The notes: a model not told the origin generated them from the letters alone. A DNA stretch of 64,000 bases from Owenia fusiformis (GCA_903813345.2 CAIIXF020000009.1:1-64000); one strand, 5' to 3'; shown: positions 31,500 to 42,670, numbered from the stretch's first letter. Made by a program: numbers and translations.

Positions 31500-32981
31500 T
31501 CTAGGTAGATTAAATCCTACGGGGAGCTCAAGTTGGAACTATACATAATCATTTAGAAAACTGGACTGGGAAATCAGAGGTCGAAGGGTTTTTCAGAAAA
31601 ATATGTTCCAAAAATTCTTGACACCCAGTAAGTCGTAGGGTCGAAGGGTCATAGGTCGAAGGGTTTTTAGTACATTCCTCATAAAGTTCGTAAATAGACC
31701 TTAGAAAGTTGCAGCTACGTTCATTCCGTTCGCACACAGTTTAAAACCTGTTTTGGAGAACGCAGTGGCAACTTGTTTGGTGTGATAGCTATATTTTTGC
31801 TAACTCGTTCATAAGCAGTGTTAAATACGTTCTTAATCAGTTTAAACCCGTTTGCAATTAGTTCTACCTCGTTCGAAACACGTCCTCAGACAGTTCAACT
31901 CGTTGTTAAAACGTCCCTAGTAGGATTGAAGTACGACGGTTCCGTTCGTAGTACGTCCAGCTCGTCGTTAGTACGTTTTCACTCGTTCTAATTGTAGAAC
32001 GTGACGAACACGAGAACATTTTGAGCATTGTCTGAGTTCTAGAGGACCTACCCGTTCGAGTACGTTCGATGAAGTTTGTAAATAGATCCCAAACGGTTCT
32101 TAGTAGGTCCAGTCCGTTCGTACACAGTTGAAGCCCGTTTTCGAGAACGTAGTGAGAACTAGTTTGGTGTGATAGTAGGGTAACAAACATGTATGAAATT
32201 TCAGGACCTTAAGCAATGCATTTCCTGAGATACATTGACTTTAAAATTTGAACCAATTGCTGGTTTATATGACGTCATTAAATTAAATTGAATGTTTGAA
32301 TGCCTTAATAGGCTGAAATGGTTCAGTCAATCTTTGTTTTTTTAGTCGGAAATATATATTCTGACTTTCATCAAAAAAATATCAATTTGTAAACTTTGAG
32401 AAACTTAGAAAACACAGTTTGTGATTTAGTTTGATGACCTTGACCTTTGACCTTGCACATTTGACTTTTTGCGATTAAATAAACCTAAATTTGAACCCAG
32501 AAGCTTCAAAGTAAGGTCAGATTTGAGTTCCCGGGGACTTGTAAATGATTCTTAACATAGGCCAAGGGAAAAGTAATAGTAAGCTGTATATAGAAGAGAG
32601 AGGTCCACAAGTAAGATTGAAAATTTTTCAAATTTTTTTAGTCTTGGCTCGAGTTCTCCTTACTGGTATCAAATTGTATTCCCAAATCTCTCCAAAATCT
32701 TCTTCAAAGTGTTTTTCAAACTTATATCATTGTTTTTTTCAAATCTTTATCTAAAAACTGCATATAATACTGCATATAAAACAACAACTATGGATATCTG
32801 CAATTGCCTGGCAAGCTGAAACTGATTGTCACTGTTGGAGGTCAGGGAGGTCAGCAGTGACCAATCAGATCACTTGTTTACTAATGAACTTGCCAAGCAA
32901 TTGCAGGTTTTCAGAAATTCTCTCTTTTAGACAGCATTATTCACTCTATATCATCTGACTGAGTTTCAATCTTAGGTAAGA

Positions 32982-34743
32982 CAGTACTGTCAACCCCCAA
33001 AGATTTTCTCGCGGGACAGATTTTTTAGACCCAGTGCCAAAAATTCGCGGGATTTTGCGGGACATCCACCTAAATTCGCGGGATTTCGCGGGTCATTTAA
33101 GGGATTCGCGTGATGCGCTAAATAGGTCAAATTTTGATCAAATTAGCGGGATTTCGCGGGACCATTCGTAAGACAAGCACGCTAATTACGGAACAGTTAA
33201 CAGGGTACCCACCAAAGACTTCATAGAGGGACAGATTTTTTAAGACAAAGTGCCCTAAATTCGCGGGATTTTGCGGGACATCCACCTAAATTTGCGGGAT
33301 GCCGCAGGACATTCAAGGGATTTGCGTGATTGGGGCTTAATGTAAAAGTACTCAAATCAACTTTCAGATACTGATTTATCAAATATAATGCACTTAACTT
33401 TAGTCAACGTCAACACAATTCTACACAATACGCATAGAAATATTATTAAACTATCAAAAAACACGCTTTAGGTGTGACGTAATCCAACACGAAATTCAAA
33501 AATTCTGAACAATACTTTGCACTTATGGCGTTCGTGACCTACTATGAAACATTTACCCCCCCCTCCCCCCATAGTGTTATATTAAAATGTACCTATTCAT
33601 ATAGGGGTTCGATTAATCTACATCAAATTATAGAGAGTCAGGTTTCTTTTCGAAATATCATTGTCCATTTATTGGAACTCGCGTTTGCTAACATTTGCTC
33701 AATTCTGAGATGAAGGCTGTGACACGCGTAGTAAAAAGGCCAACGTTGGAACTATTCGTGACAAACATCCCAATTTTCGTAATTAAAATGAAAATGCACT
33801 CTCTTCCTCTTTATTTTGATACCAAATAACGGCATACTAGGTACTTGATAAGCCAACTATGGTGTTATTTGGATCAAAATCACAGTTTTATGTATGCCCT
33901 TTCCAAAAGCAGTCTTCGATGATCGACGCACTGGGAGTTTTGCAGCACTTTTCATATTAGGTAAACTTTACTCCTCAAAAGCGAAAAAACTTAGCTTCTT
34001 ATATCAAAAGATAGTCACAATTATTTAGCCTCGGGGATTGTTACAATTTCGAAAATTCGCGGAGGTTAAAGGGTGACGCATATCGTTTAGCAAATCGAAC
34101 GCTCGTTTCTGGTGTTGCTCACCGTTTAGTATAAAAGGCCCGATCCCGGAATAATACTCAAGGGTTCACAGGTTCGATGTCGTTGTGTCAACACCTCTAA
34201 CTGTTATATAGCATAAGTATATTATAGATCGTCACACATTTATAAAAGGGTGATTTTTATTTTGACAAATCAATTTCAAATTTATGGGTGAAGTTTCAGG
34301 ATCTTCTATTTGTGTATAATAAGGAAAAATTGGCATCTAAATTTCCCCATAACGTAATAGCACACAGCTTGGCATATGAAATATCCTACAAATGAAACAA
34401 AGCAGTTCTAACACAAGAATTTATATTGGCTGTTGTACATGTACTGTTTGAACGCAATCACTCCATGGATAACGTTTTCAAAATCATTATAAACGGATTA
34501 CTTTATCTCAAAGACAATTTCAATAAACTGGATTTTACAGAACTCCCCTTATTTCTTAAAAATGGACTGATCCAGTTGATTCGCCTGGAGCCGCCATATT
34601 GTTTTTATACGGGATGCTTATCGGAACCCTTTAAAGCCGACATTTGCGGGACTTCGCGGGACATTGCGGGACACGCGAATTAGCCAAATTTTGATCAAAT
34701 TCGCGGGAAAATCCCGCCATTCGCGGGACACTTGACAGCTCTG
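32982..34743. mobile_element. Element with CAGTACTGTCAA ends, GTAAGA target duplication
   Basis: CAGTACTGTCAA (32982-32993) is nearly inverted by TTGACAGCTCTG (34732-34743), with GTAAGA directly outside both ends. Subterminal DNA on both sides is packed with TTCGCGGGA and TTGCGGGACA words, possible transposase-binding repeats. The centre (33330-34620) has no convincing coding frame. Confidence 0.7.
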
Positions 34744-34805
34744 GTAAGAGCTACAAACTATCAATTTTCTATCAACTCCCCATTTCTTTTTGAAAATAAT
34801 ACCAC

Positions 34806-36048
34806 GATGCCCATGTCAAGCAGCGTGCCTACTGGGCACGCAGTTTGAAACTCTGACAAACTGCGCGCATAATTTCAAAATGTGAGTCGGGGAGGACACG
34901 ACTCCCAAAAAGAGCCAAAATACGAAAAATACAAGGTTAGTATCGTTCTAAAGATAGTACCATTCTGTGAAGATGAACTTAATTTACTCATAGTACTCAA
35001 TGTTTTTCCCGATGTAAACCTAGTTATCTCAATATAAGGGTCTTAAGTAACTTCTGTGTTCAAAATTTACAGTGTAAAGTTATATCTATGTCTTTTTATC
35101 GTCATTTGCCGTTTATTCAGCCATTGTGTCTGTGTATGCTAGAATATATAGGATCACTCCATCTGATTAAAACAGCAAAGTTTGTGTTCAAAACGATAAT
35201 ACGCCATAAACGTGATTTAAACATTTTTCTTGTCAAACTGCGCGCCTATATTCACATGTATTTCCCAAACTGCGTGCCTAATATTTCAAAACTGTTTGCC
35301 TATCCAAGTTTGTTTTGTATTATTAGAAAACATAAGCGCCATACAAGGCACATATGTGTCTAATAGTAGAACCTCATAATTGAAACACTATGAGAGTCCA
35401 TCCACCAAGATGGTGATCTGAAAATAAATGTTTTTTTCGTTCCCAACTTAATTGTCACTTCTATTATACATTTTGACTTTCAATATGAAATTCTCATAAA
35501 ATCTGACGATAAAGCAAAATTTCCAAAGCTACATCGAAAACACCTCTGTAGAAATTCCAATGATAATATGTAGTTTTAATAGTGTATGCGCACAGATTGT
35601 AATTTCTGGCTAAAATAGGCGCGCAGTTTGTGGTTTATTTCTTTTTAATCTCCTGATTATCTGTTTTATTTCGAAATATTTTGAATTAAACATGATAAAT
35701 GTGTAAGGAATTAAATATAAAACGAGTCTAAAGTATTTGTCATTTATGTTTAAAGTGCTAGATCGATTTACGTATAAATTCCCATTAAATCAGTGACGAA
35801 AATGCCATTAATCTGCTTATGTTTTAAAACTAAGATTCATTTGCACACAGTTTTTGCTAGTATTTGCAAGATTCGTATATTCGCCACAGAATGAACGCAT
35901 TGAACAAGAAAACAATGCAGGATAAATGTCTTTAAATAACGTTTCAAAATACAGACTCCAACATAAATGATCCAATGTTCTTAGGCACGCAGTTTGTGAT
36001 CGAAACAAACTGCGGGCCTAAGTAGGCGCGCAGCTTGACATGGGCACC
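34806..36048. mobile_element. Element with 40-bp ends built around GCCCATGTCAAGC
   Basis: Left GATGCCCATGTCAAGC, then GCGTGCCTACT and GCACGCAGTTTG. The right end is the inverted equivalent, ending GACATGGGCACC at 36048. Extra copies of the CGCGCAGTTTG word occur inside (34859, 35238, 35265, 35619, 35987). No transposase is seen and flanking duplication is unclear. Confidence 0.75.
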
Positions 36049-36398
36049 GTGAATACACTAAATATTGTTGAAATCTCCATCTTAACAAGTGGCCTAAGTC
36101 AGAGTTGTTCACCTGTCTCTTCTATATACGGCTTACTATTACTTTACCCTTGGCCTATGATTCTTAACAAAGAAATTGGTAAATTTGAAGCAAGTTGAAA
36201 AATGACCATTTTTACCGTTTTAGACGTCAATTATCTTAAAAACGTTAAAAATTTAACGCAGACATATTCAAATGTAGTGAGCAATATTTGTAAGGAATGC
36301 TTATTTCTAGTTACATTTTAATTCATCACAAGAAATAATGAAGTATGAGGACGAAATCTGAGAAACTTAAAAAACTCTGATTTGACCTAGATTTATTT

Positions 36399-36775
36399 GG
36401 TTTTTATTTCAACCTTCTACCTCAAATATTCATCGAGATATAGGCATTTCAAAATGACACTTTTTTTTCAAAAATTTAAACTTTTGATCTCAACCAGATC
36501 GTCCTTGTCCTCATCGGTTTGCTGATTGACACTAGCTACCTGGATTTCGTAATTTCTAAGTTTAAAGGCTCATATACATGATGCAAAGGAAGAATTATTT
36601 CTTTAAGATCTATTTTTTCTTTCCGACGAAATCGTTGCGCAGGGGCCACGGGGGCTCATGGGGACGCACGCAGGGGCGCACGGTGACGCACTCTCACGCT
36701 CGGAAATGACCAAAAAACTGGAAAAAAGGATAAATATGGAACGCTTCACGAATTTGCGTGTCATTCTTGGCGCGC
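36399..36775 (-). repeat. Inverted partial copy of the 746-bp U6 unit
   Basis: Reverse complement matches 42628-43003 (shared CAACCTTCTACCTCAAATAT, the downstream CGGAAATGACCAAAAAACTG and the U6 3' end). It is more diverged than the plus-strand copies. It abuts the gap at 36801. Confidence 0.85.
36731..36774 (-). pseudogene. U6 snRNA 3' fragment, minus strand
   Basis: Minus strand reads GCGCGCCAAGAATGACACGC then AAATTCGTGAAGCGTTCC. This is the U6 3' half with a two-base insertion and A for G. The terminator T run is spoiled (TTTAT). It is joined directly to the right end of unit B (TTTAGCTTGACCCGA), the same junction as at 42628. Confidence 0.85.
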
Positions 36776-36800
36776 TCGGGTCAAGCTAAACTTCACTGAA

Positions 36801-37300
36801 NNNNNNNNNNNNNNNNNNNNNNNNNNNNNNNNNNNNNNNNNNNNNNNNNNNNNNNNNNNNNNNNNNNNNNNNNNNNNNNNNNNNNNNNNNNNNNNNNNNN
36901 NNNNNNNNNNNNNNNNNNNNNNNNNNNNNNNNNNNNNNNNNNNNNNNNNNNNNNNNNNNNNNNNNNNNNNNNNNNNNNNNNNNNNNNNNNNNNNNNNNNN
37001 NNNNNNNNNNNNNNNNNNNNNNNNNNNNNNNNNNNNNNNNNNNNNNNNNNNNNNNNNNNNNNNNNNNNNNNNNNNNNNNNNNNNNNNNNNNNNNNNNNNN
37101 NNNNNNNNNNNNNNNNNNNNNNNNNNNNNNNNNNNNNNNNNNNNNNNNNNNNNNNNNNNNNNNNNNNNNNNNNNNNNNNNNNNNNNNNNNNNNNNNNNNN
37201 NNNNNNNNNNNNNNNNNNNNNNNNNNNNNNNNNNNNNNNNNNNNNNNNNNNNNNNNNNNNNNNNNNNNNNNNNNNNNNNNNNNNNNNNNNNNNNNNNNNN
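36801..37300. other. Assembly gap, 500 N
   Basis: Exactly 500 N. It separates the inverted and direct halves of the U6/unit B locus, so their relative orientation depends on scaffolding. Confidence 0.99.
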
Positions 37301-37308
37301 TAAGAAGC

Positions 37309-37327
37309 GTAGCGCACTTCGGTGCCT

Positions 37328-37367
<40 letters not shown>

Positions 37368-37380
37368 GGCCCCTGCGCAA
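37309..37380 (+). pseudogene. U6 snRNA 5' fragment, interrupted by unit B
   Basis: Contains the 5' hairpin, ATATACTAAAATTGGAACGA, ACAGAGAAGATTAGCATGG and CCCCTGCGCAA, then stops being U6 and becomes unit B at 37381. The matching 3' part resumes at 42628 with GCGCAAGGATGACACGC. Confidence 0.9.
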
Positions 37381-37679
37381 AGGAACCCACGCAATCTTCT
37401 CTGTCAAAAAACACCTTGGGAAGGGCAAAGCACCTGGAAAGAGGGGTCAAACCGGAAGTTGACCTAGTTATTTCGAAATGTTAATTTACTGTTCTGTTAA
37501 TGCAATAATAAAATTTTTTGGGGTGCCCCATTGAAATAACATGGGGGCCCCCTCCCCATGCCCATAACTCGCTTATTAGTGGGCAAACCTGGCTGATTTT
37601 TTAACATAATCTTCGTGTAACATATCGTAATAATGCCCCAAGGTCAAATCGTCGAAAACTTTTTTCATTTTCGAAAAAA

Positions 37680-38340
37680 TCGAATTTTTTATTTTACATT
37701 GACCCCCTCCCACTTTCTGTTCGTGCCTTTCCAATGGTCTATTTCAGCCGAGTTTTCGACAACAAAGTCCTATAACATGTCCAATTAAATCCCACTAATA
37801 AAATTTTCAAATTTTTTTTTGGAACATAGTGTTTAGGTTAAATTATTTTTACCCCCTCCCACTTCCGGTTCGTAGCTTTCCCATGATCCATTTTTGCTGA
37901 AACTTCGAAGGCAGTTTCTCTAAACATGTGCCAAGAAGCTCCAATAGTCAAATTATTGATTTCTCTTCGTTCCAATGGTAAACTTCAAAATCATTTTTAA
38001 CATGGCCCCCCTCCCACTTTGACTTGACGGCCAGTTCTTGCCTTTCCGATGGTCCATTTTTGCTAAATTTTCGATATCAATTTCTTACATCATGTCCCAA
38101 GAAGGCCTACTAATCAAATTATTGATAACTTTGCATTTTCATAGTGAACTCAAAAAAATATTTTTAACATGGGCCCCCTCCCACTTCGACTCAACTTCCG
38201 GTTTGTGGCTTTCCATTGGTCTATTCTGGCCAAATCTTCGATATCAATCCCTCAGAACATGTCCAATAAGGATCTACTAGGCAAAAAGTTGTCAATTTTT
38301 CTTTTTCATGGTGATTTCAAATTTTTTTTCATAGCCCACC
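37680..38340 (+). repeat. About 160-bp degenerate tandem repeat in unit B copy 1
   Basis: Four units, each with CCCCCTCCCACTT, then CCTTTCC(A/G)ATGGTC, a TTTTCGA and ACATGTCC(A)A word. The same block occurs at 45175-45830 and 50529-51184. Short open frames that repeat between copies (for example at 38038, 45517 and 50871) are conserved only because the DNA is duplicated. Confidence 0.85.
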
Positions 38341-38369
38341 CCCTCCTCATATTAAATAAACTAAAACAC

Positions 38370-38930
38370 ATATTTTCAGGAAAGTATTTATTCAAATCAT
38401 TTATTGAATCATATAAATGTTATTACATACATATATTACTTTATATTAAAAGATAGGTACAATGGAATTATCACGTAGAGTGAAAAATGAATTTGGGTTT
38501 TTGCCCATACCCCTACCCCATGGTAAAACTACAATTTGATTATTTCAAAGAATGTTGTTTCAAAACATACAATATTTCATCTACATGTTATTACGTACAC
38601 ATATTATTTGATATAAATAGATAAGAACAAATCAAAGCATCACATAGAGTGAAGATTGAATTTGGGTTTTTGACCCCATGCCCTAACACTGTCGTGAAAC
38701 TACATCTGAATATTTTCAAAGAATTTTGGCTCAAAACATCCAATATTTTGAAAACTAAGTAATATATACCTATATTATTTGATATTAAAAGATAAAAACA
38801 TTCTAAGCATAACATAAAGTGAAAAATGAATTCTAGTTTTTGACCCCCACCCCTACCCCACTGTAAAACTACAAGTACATTATTATAAAGAATTATGAAC
38901 CGATAGACATCATTTTCCAATTATTAACTC
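38370..38930 (+). repeat. About 170-bp tandem repeat in unit B copy 1
   Basis: Three units marked by AAAAATGAATTTGGGTTTTTG-like words near 38484, 38653 and 38823. Unit B copy 2 has four (45960-46490), which explains most of the length difference between copies. Confidence 0.88.
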
Positions 38931-39085
38931 TATTCTATATGTATTTTCAGTCCAAGAAAGCACCGGGAAGTATACGGGATAAGCAAGACAGAAAAATGAA
39001 AATGCGTTTTGAAAGAAACTCAATTTCTAAGACATTGAATCAATTGTATGACATTATTCGTAAATATATGGTACAACATAAATTC

Positions 39086-39140
39086 AGTTACCCAGGAGTT
39101 GAACCTGGCACAAAGATGATTTAGATCTTTGAAGTAACCT
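39086..39140 (-). other. tRNA-like fold with B-box motif in unit B copy 1
   Basis: On the minus strand, GGTTAC and GTAACT can pair as an acceptor-like stem, AAAGAT/ATCTTT forms a middle hairpin, and CCAGG-TTCAACT-CCTGG is a textbook T arm with a B-box-like GGTTCAACTCC. There is no D arm. Both full-length copies of unit B keep it (46735-46789). It could be a tRNA-derived relic or a Pol III promoter element. A functional tRNA is unlikely. Confidence 0.45.
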
Positions 39141-40789
39141 ACATAACTGGTCATTATGATGTGTACTCATACAAATACAAAAATGTATACAATAAAAACA
39201 ATGTATTAAAAATTGGATTTAATTTTAAAGTCCTTAATATTTTCCCTATGCTTTCGTACGGACTTGAAACTGTCTTTGAATAATATATACACCTATTAAT
39301 AAGGTAGAATTAGAAGTTTAAAGATAGCGCAGTGTTATTCTTCCCTTGTGATGTCGTATGGTATCCTTAGCTTGAAGTATATTTATGAGATGCAGTTCTA
39401 TTAAATCCATTATGTCGATCCTCAATCCATGATGTTAGATATATAATACATGTTGATCCTTAATCCATAAGATGTATGATATGTGATCCATGTTTTATAT
39501 ATAATGACGTGTACATTATAATGAGACACACTTGATATCAGCTTGAAGTAATTATCCACAATGCACTGTATACTCCATGATGTAGAATATATTCCGTGAT
39601 GATTCCTAACATATGATAATCCATAATGCTAGATGTACTTATTGTAATCCAATGGGAAAATTATAATTATGTATCCATAGTAATCGAACACATTTGATAT
39701 TGTGACCATTTTTTCCATTCCATGTTACGATGAATTGGCAGCAATCCATATTGTATAATATAAGACGATACGTGTAGAAGTGATCTGTCATAGTGATGCT
39801 TTCATGCCGAACCCTGTAATAAAAAACAGAAAAATATTTAGAATGCAAAATAAGTTCAAGACGTTCATGCAAAATTAACACTGGATCACACTCTACCATA
39901 AAATAGCTTAGAATAGTATGGAGTACAACATAAATTATATCTCTATATGATTTCGAGCTCATCGCTTCCAAAACTACCCTGTGTCTTAGAGAACAGTAAT
40001 AATAACTAGACTCTGAGGTTATTCCATCAAAGTATTTATATTTCTTTTACCATGAGATATATAGTTCTATCAATAATTAATATAATAATTACGAGTTAAA
40101 CCGTTCCAAAATTACCCTTTGTTTCGGCAAACAGTAATGATAACTAGGCTCTGATGTATCAATCTAAACTTAAATAGCATATCAACAATATTCTTAATAG
40201 CCCTGGAAGATATGAGTTTATGTAAATGCAACACTAACTCCACTTACTTACCTCATGTTAACTTACCTATAGTGCTACGGGTAAAGTGCGCTTGATGCTG
40301 GCGCTTTATTCAAAACATATGCTTAGGGGCTTTCCACGGTCAAATATCATCCTGGAATAATACACAAATCCATTCAAAATAAGAAATAAAATGGCAAAAA
40401 CCAAGAATAAATTTTTCTATTGCATATGCAAACTAAAAATAATTTATATGTAATTCATGCGATGAATTATAGATTTACGAGATGAATTATAGAGTCGATA
40501 TAATTTTTCCGACTAAATATGCATGTAAGAAATAGCTAGGCATTTTTTAAATATTGCTACGACAAATGTTTATCAGCATTTCATCACCTAAAGTCAGATT
40601 ATGTTTTAAACGTATAAAATTATTCACTATAGAAATCCCCCTCCCTCCCTAACACTTACCTGTAGTAGTTCATGGCTGTATACAGATTTTGTGTAGCGAT
40701 TTGTACTTGTCACATGTTCGCAGCTTTTCAACGTCCAATCCTGATCCTGGAATAATATATAAAACCATTCTATAAGATGAATCAAATAT

Positions 40790-41605
40790 TCACAAATAAA
40801 TACATATTCTAATTCCATGATCACAATTTAACATTACGCAAACATGGACCCCAATTTCATGAAATATTTTTTTGCTTTCTGATTACATCAAGGCATGAAT
40901 TTTCTTTTAGAATTTGACAAAATTAGCAGTGTACGGTTTCCTGGAGGAGCGTGAAAATTTTGGCAAAATGACTGATGTCCATCAATAAATATATATTGCG
41001 ATTCCATCATTGCATTTTAATATTACGCAAACATGACCATCCATTTCATGAAGTATTTTTTTGCTTTCTGTATACATTAAGGCATACATGATCTTCAAAT
41101 ATTCAACAGAATTAGCATTGTACATCTTCCGGTATGAGCGTGAAAATTTTTGCAAATTGGCCGATAAACACCAATGAGTGAATATTCTAATTCCATGATC
41201 ACAATTTAACATTACGCAAAAATGGACTCCTCTTCAAGAAAATCATTTTGCTTTCTGTAGGCATTAAGGCATGACTTTTCTTTGAAAATTTGACAAAATT
41301 AGTATGATACGCATTCCCGTAGGAGCATGAAAATTTTTGCAAACTGACTAATATCCATCAATATATTTTGATTTCATAATGGCAATTTAACATTACGCGA
41401 ACATGGATACCCTTTTCATCGAGATTTTTTCCGCTTTCTGTATAGCTACAGCAATGTATGAATTTTTTAAATTAGGATAAATCAGCATTGTACACAGTCC
41501 TGAATGGACGTGATAATTTTTGCAAATTGTCAACCAATATCCACCAATGAATATATATTCTGATTTTATGATCACAATTTAGCATTTCGTAAACCTTCTA
41601 TTGGA
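40790..41605 (+). repeat. About 187-bp tandem repeat in unit B copy 1
   Basis: Units marked by ACATTACGCAAACATGG or close variants near 40833, 41021, 41208, 41390 and 41580. Each also has TTTTGCTTTCTGTA and GTGAAAATTTTTGCAAA. They diverge 10-20 percent by eye. The equivalent in copy 2 is about 48440-49250. Confidence 0.85.
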
Positions 41606-42479
41606 CATGTACATTCAAAATGGAGAGGTAGACTACTTGAAGATAAAATACAAGTAACGGCAAAGGTCTATCGGCACGTGATTCCTGGAATTAATCGATG
41701 TACATTCGATCTTTATAAATAACCGATATGGGTGCCAGTAATATTAAATCTAGGTACCAAGGGTATTACGTGATGGTTTCTACCCTACGTACATGTTGCT
41801 TTATTTTATTCATATCCTGAAAAGTTGCCGAGATGTGTTCAAGTTACATTCAGATGGACTACAGGGTCAAAATAACTGTGTACACTATAGAATGCAATTT
41901 AGACCACTTTGAGGTATCTAAATGAACTCAAGTGAGTTTTTGGTCTTTGTACATGTGGTGGCCCTCTAGATATACACCAAGATTTCTTCAAACAGGTTCA
42001 AAAGCAAGAATATATTAAGATATCCCATTGAAAACAATGGCCAAAGTAGCCCAAAATTAGAAATATTTTTTTCAAGAAAAAAAGTCAAAATCCAGCCTTT
42101 TCGTCTGATTAGATCGAATTAATACATAGTATTACACATCTGTGGAAGAGGAATAGCTATTTGATCCATCCAGAAAGGAGATATAAGGCCGAGAGTACGA
42201 CAAATTTTAGAAAAAGTTTTTGAAAAAGTTTGAAAATATTTTTCAACTTCAGATCGAATAATGAACTGTTTCGGCCCACGTAGCCACTAACCTTGTTGCT
42301 TGTCCGAAAGAATATGTCCTAAGGAACATTCCGCTTCCATCCATTAGCTTCTAGGATGCCTTGAAACTAGAGAAATTCGTTGAAATGTGCGAGAAAATTT
42401 GTCCACTTCAAATTCGAAAAACCGCCATTATGGATTCGAAGCAAAGTCAGTTTGAAAGCTCGTCTCTGATTGGCTACCG

Positions 42480-42612
42480 GCTGAATTCAGAACGAATTCA
42501 GAACGAAATCAGAACAATTCAGAACAAATTCAGAACAAGCCGACCAATCACAGTCCAGCTTTCAATGAATTCAGAACACAGATGTTCTGAATTCGTTCTG
42601 AATTCAGTGAAG
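42480..42612 (+). repeat. Clustered TTCAGAAC words near the right end of unit B
   Basis: About eight copies of ATTCAGAAC in both orientations, including the palindromic ATTCAGAACACAG/ATGTTCTGAAT region. Dense subterminal words like this often bind a transposase, but no protein is known here. Confidence 0.75.
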
Positions 42613-42627
42613 TTTAGCTTGACCCGA

Positions 42628-42670
42628 GCGCAAGGATGACACGCAAATTCGTGAAGCGTTCCATATTTTT
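42628..42670 (+). pseudogene. U6 snRNA 3' fragment after unit B copy 1
   Basis: GCGCAAGGATGACACGCAAA then TTCGTGAAGCGTTCCATA and a T5 terminator. The sequence is an intact U6 3' half, cut from its promoter and 5' half by unit B. Confidence 0.92.

Larger units (their letters stand above)
29869..31675. mobile_element. Nested element with ACAGGGTGTCAAGAATTTTT ends
   Basis: 29869-29955 and 31586-31675 are inverted copies containing TACTAAAAACCCTTCGACCC and GTGTCAAGAATTTTTGGAA. The latter resembles a mariner-type terminus. The pair sits inside the shell 29560-32174 and encloses further insertions. Confidence 0.65.
29560..32174. mobile_element. Composite inverted-repeat element, outer shell
   Basis: TATCACACCAAACTAGTTCT at 29560-29579 is exactly inverted at 32155-32174. 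Both arms consist of degenerate CGTTC/ACGTCC-type words. On the right, about 100 bp ending in the terminus is duplicated (31686-31788 and 32070-32175), giving a second end at about 31771-31787. No transposase is seen. Confidence 0.75.
32549..36160. mobile_element. Older inverted-repeat element split by two later insertions
   Basis: 32555-32605 and 36117-36160 are inverted copies sharing AGGCCAAGGG, AAGTAATAGTAAGC and GTATATAGAAGAGA. Between them lie two other inverted-repeat elements (32982-34743 and 34806-36048). No coding sequence is recognised in the remaining original sequence. Confidence 0.55.
37381..42627 (+). mobile_element. Unit B copy 1: 5.2-kb noncoding insertion in a U6 gene
   Basis: It starts AGGAACCCACGC and ends TAGCTTGACCCGA. 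Both flanks are U6, and GCGCAA occurs at 37375-37380 and 42628-42633, so the insertion duplicated 6 bp of target. No frame longer than about 110 codons exists and none looks like a protein. The body is a series of tandem-repeat blocks and the right end has many TTCAGAAC words. I find no clear terminal inverted repeat. The Dada DNA transposons are known to enter U6 genes with 6-7 bp duplications. A non-autonomous element of that kind is the best explanation, but this is inference. Confidence 0.7.

Noticed and set aside
31906-32190. 94-codon minus-strand frame rich in Arg/Thr/Ser
   Set aside because: It lies in the degenerate arm of the composite element and repeats its short words.
38038-38280. 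Open frame conserved three times (38038, 45517, 50871)
   Set aside because: Conservation is due to duplication of unit B. The frame lies in a degenerate 160-bp repeat and has no protein features.
38939-39124. 61-codon frame present in both unit B copies, with PGVEPGT near its end
   Set aside because: The PGVEPGT part is the translation of the tRNA-like T arm on the opposite strand. The frame is not otherwise protein-like.
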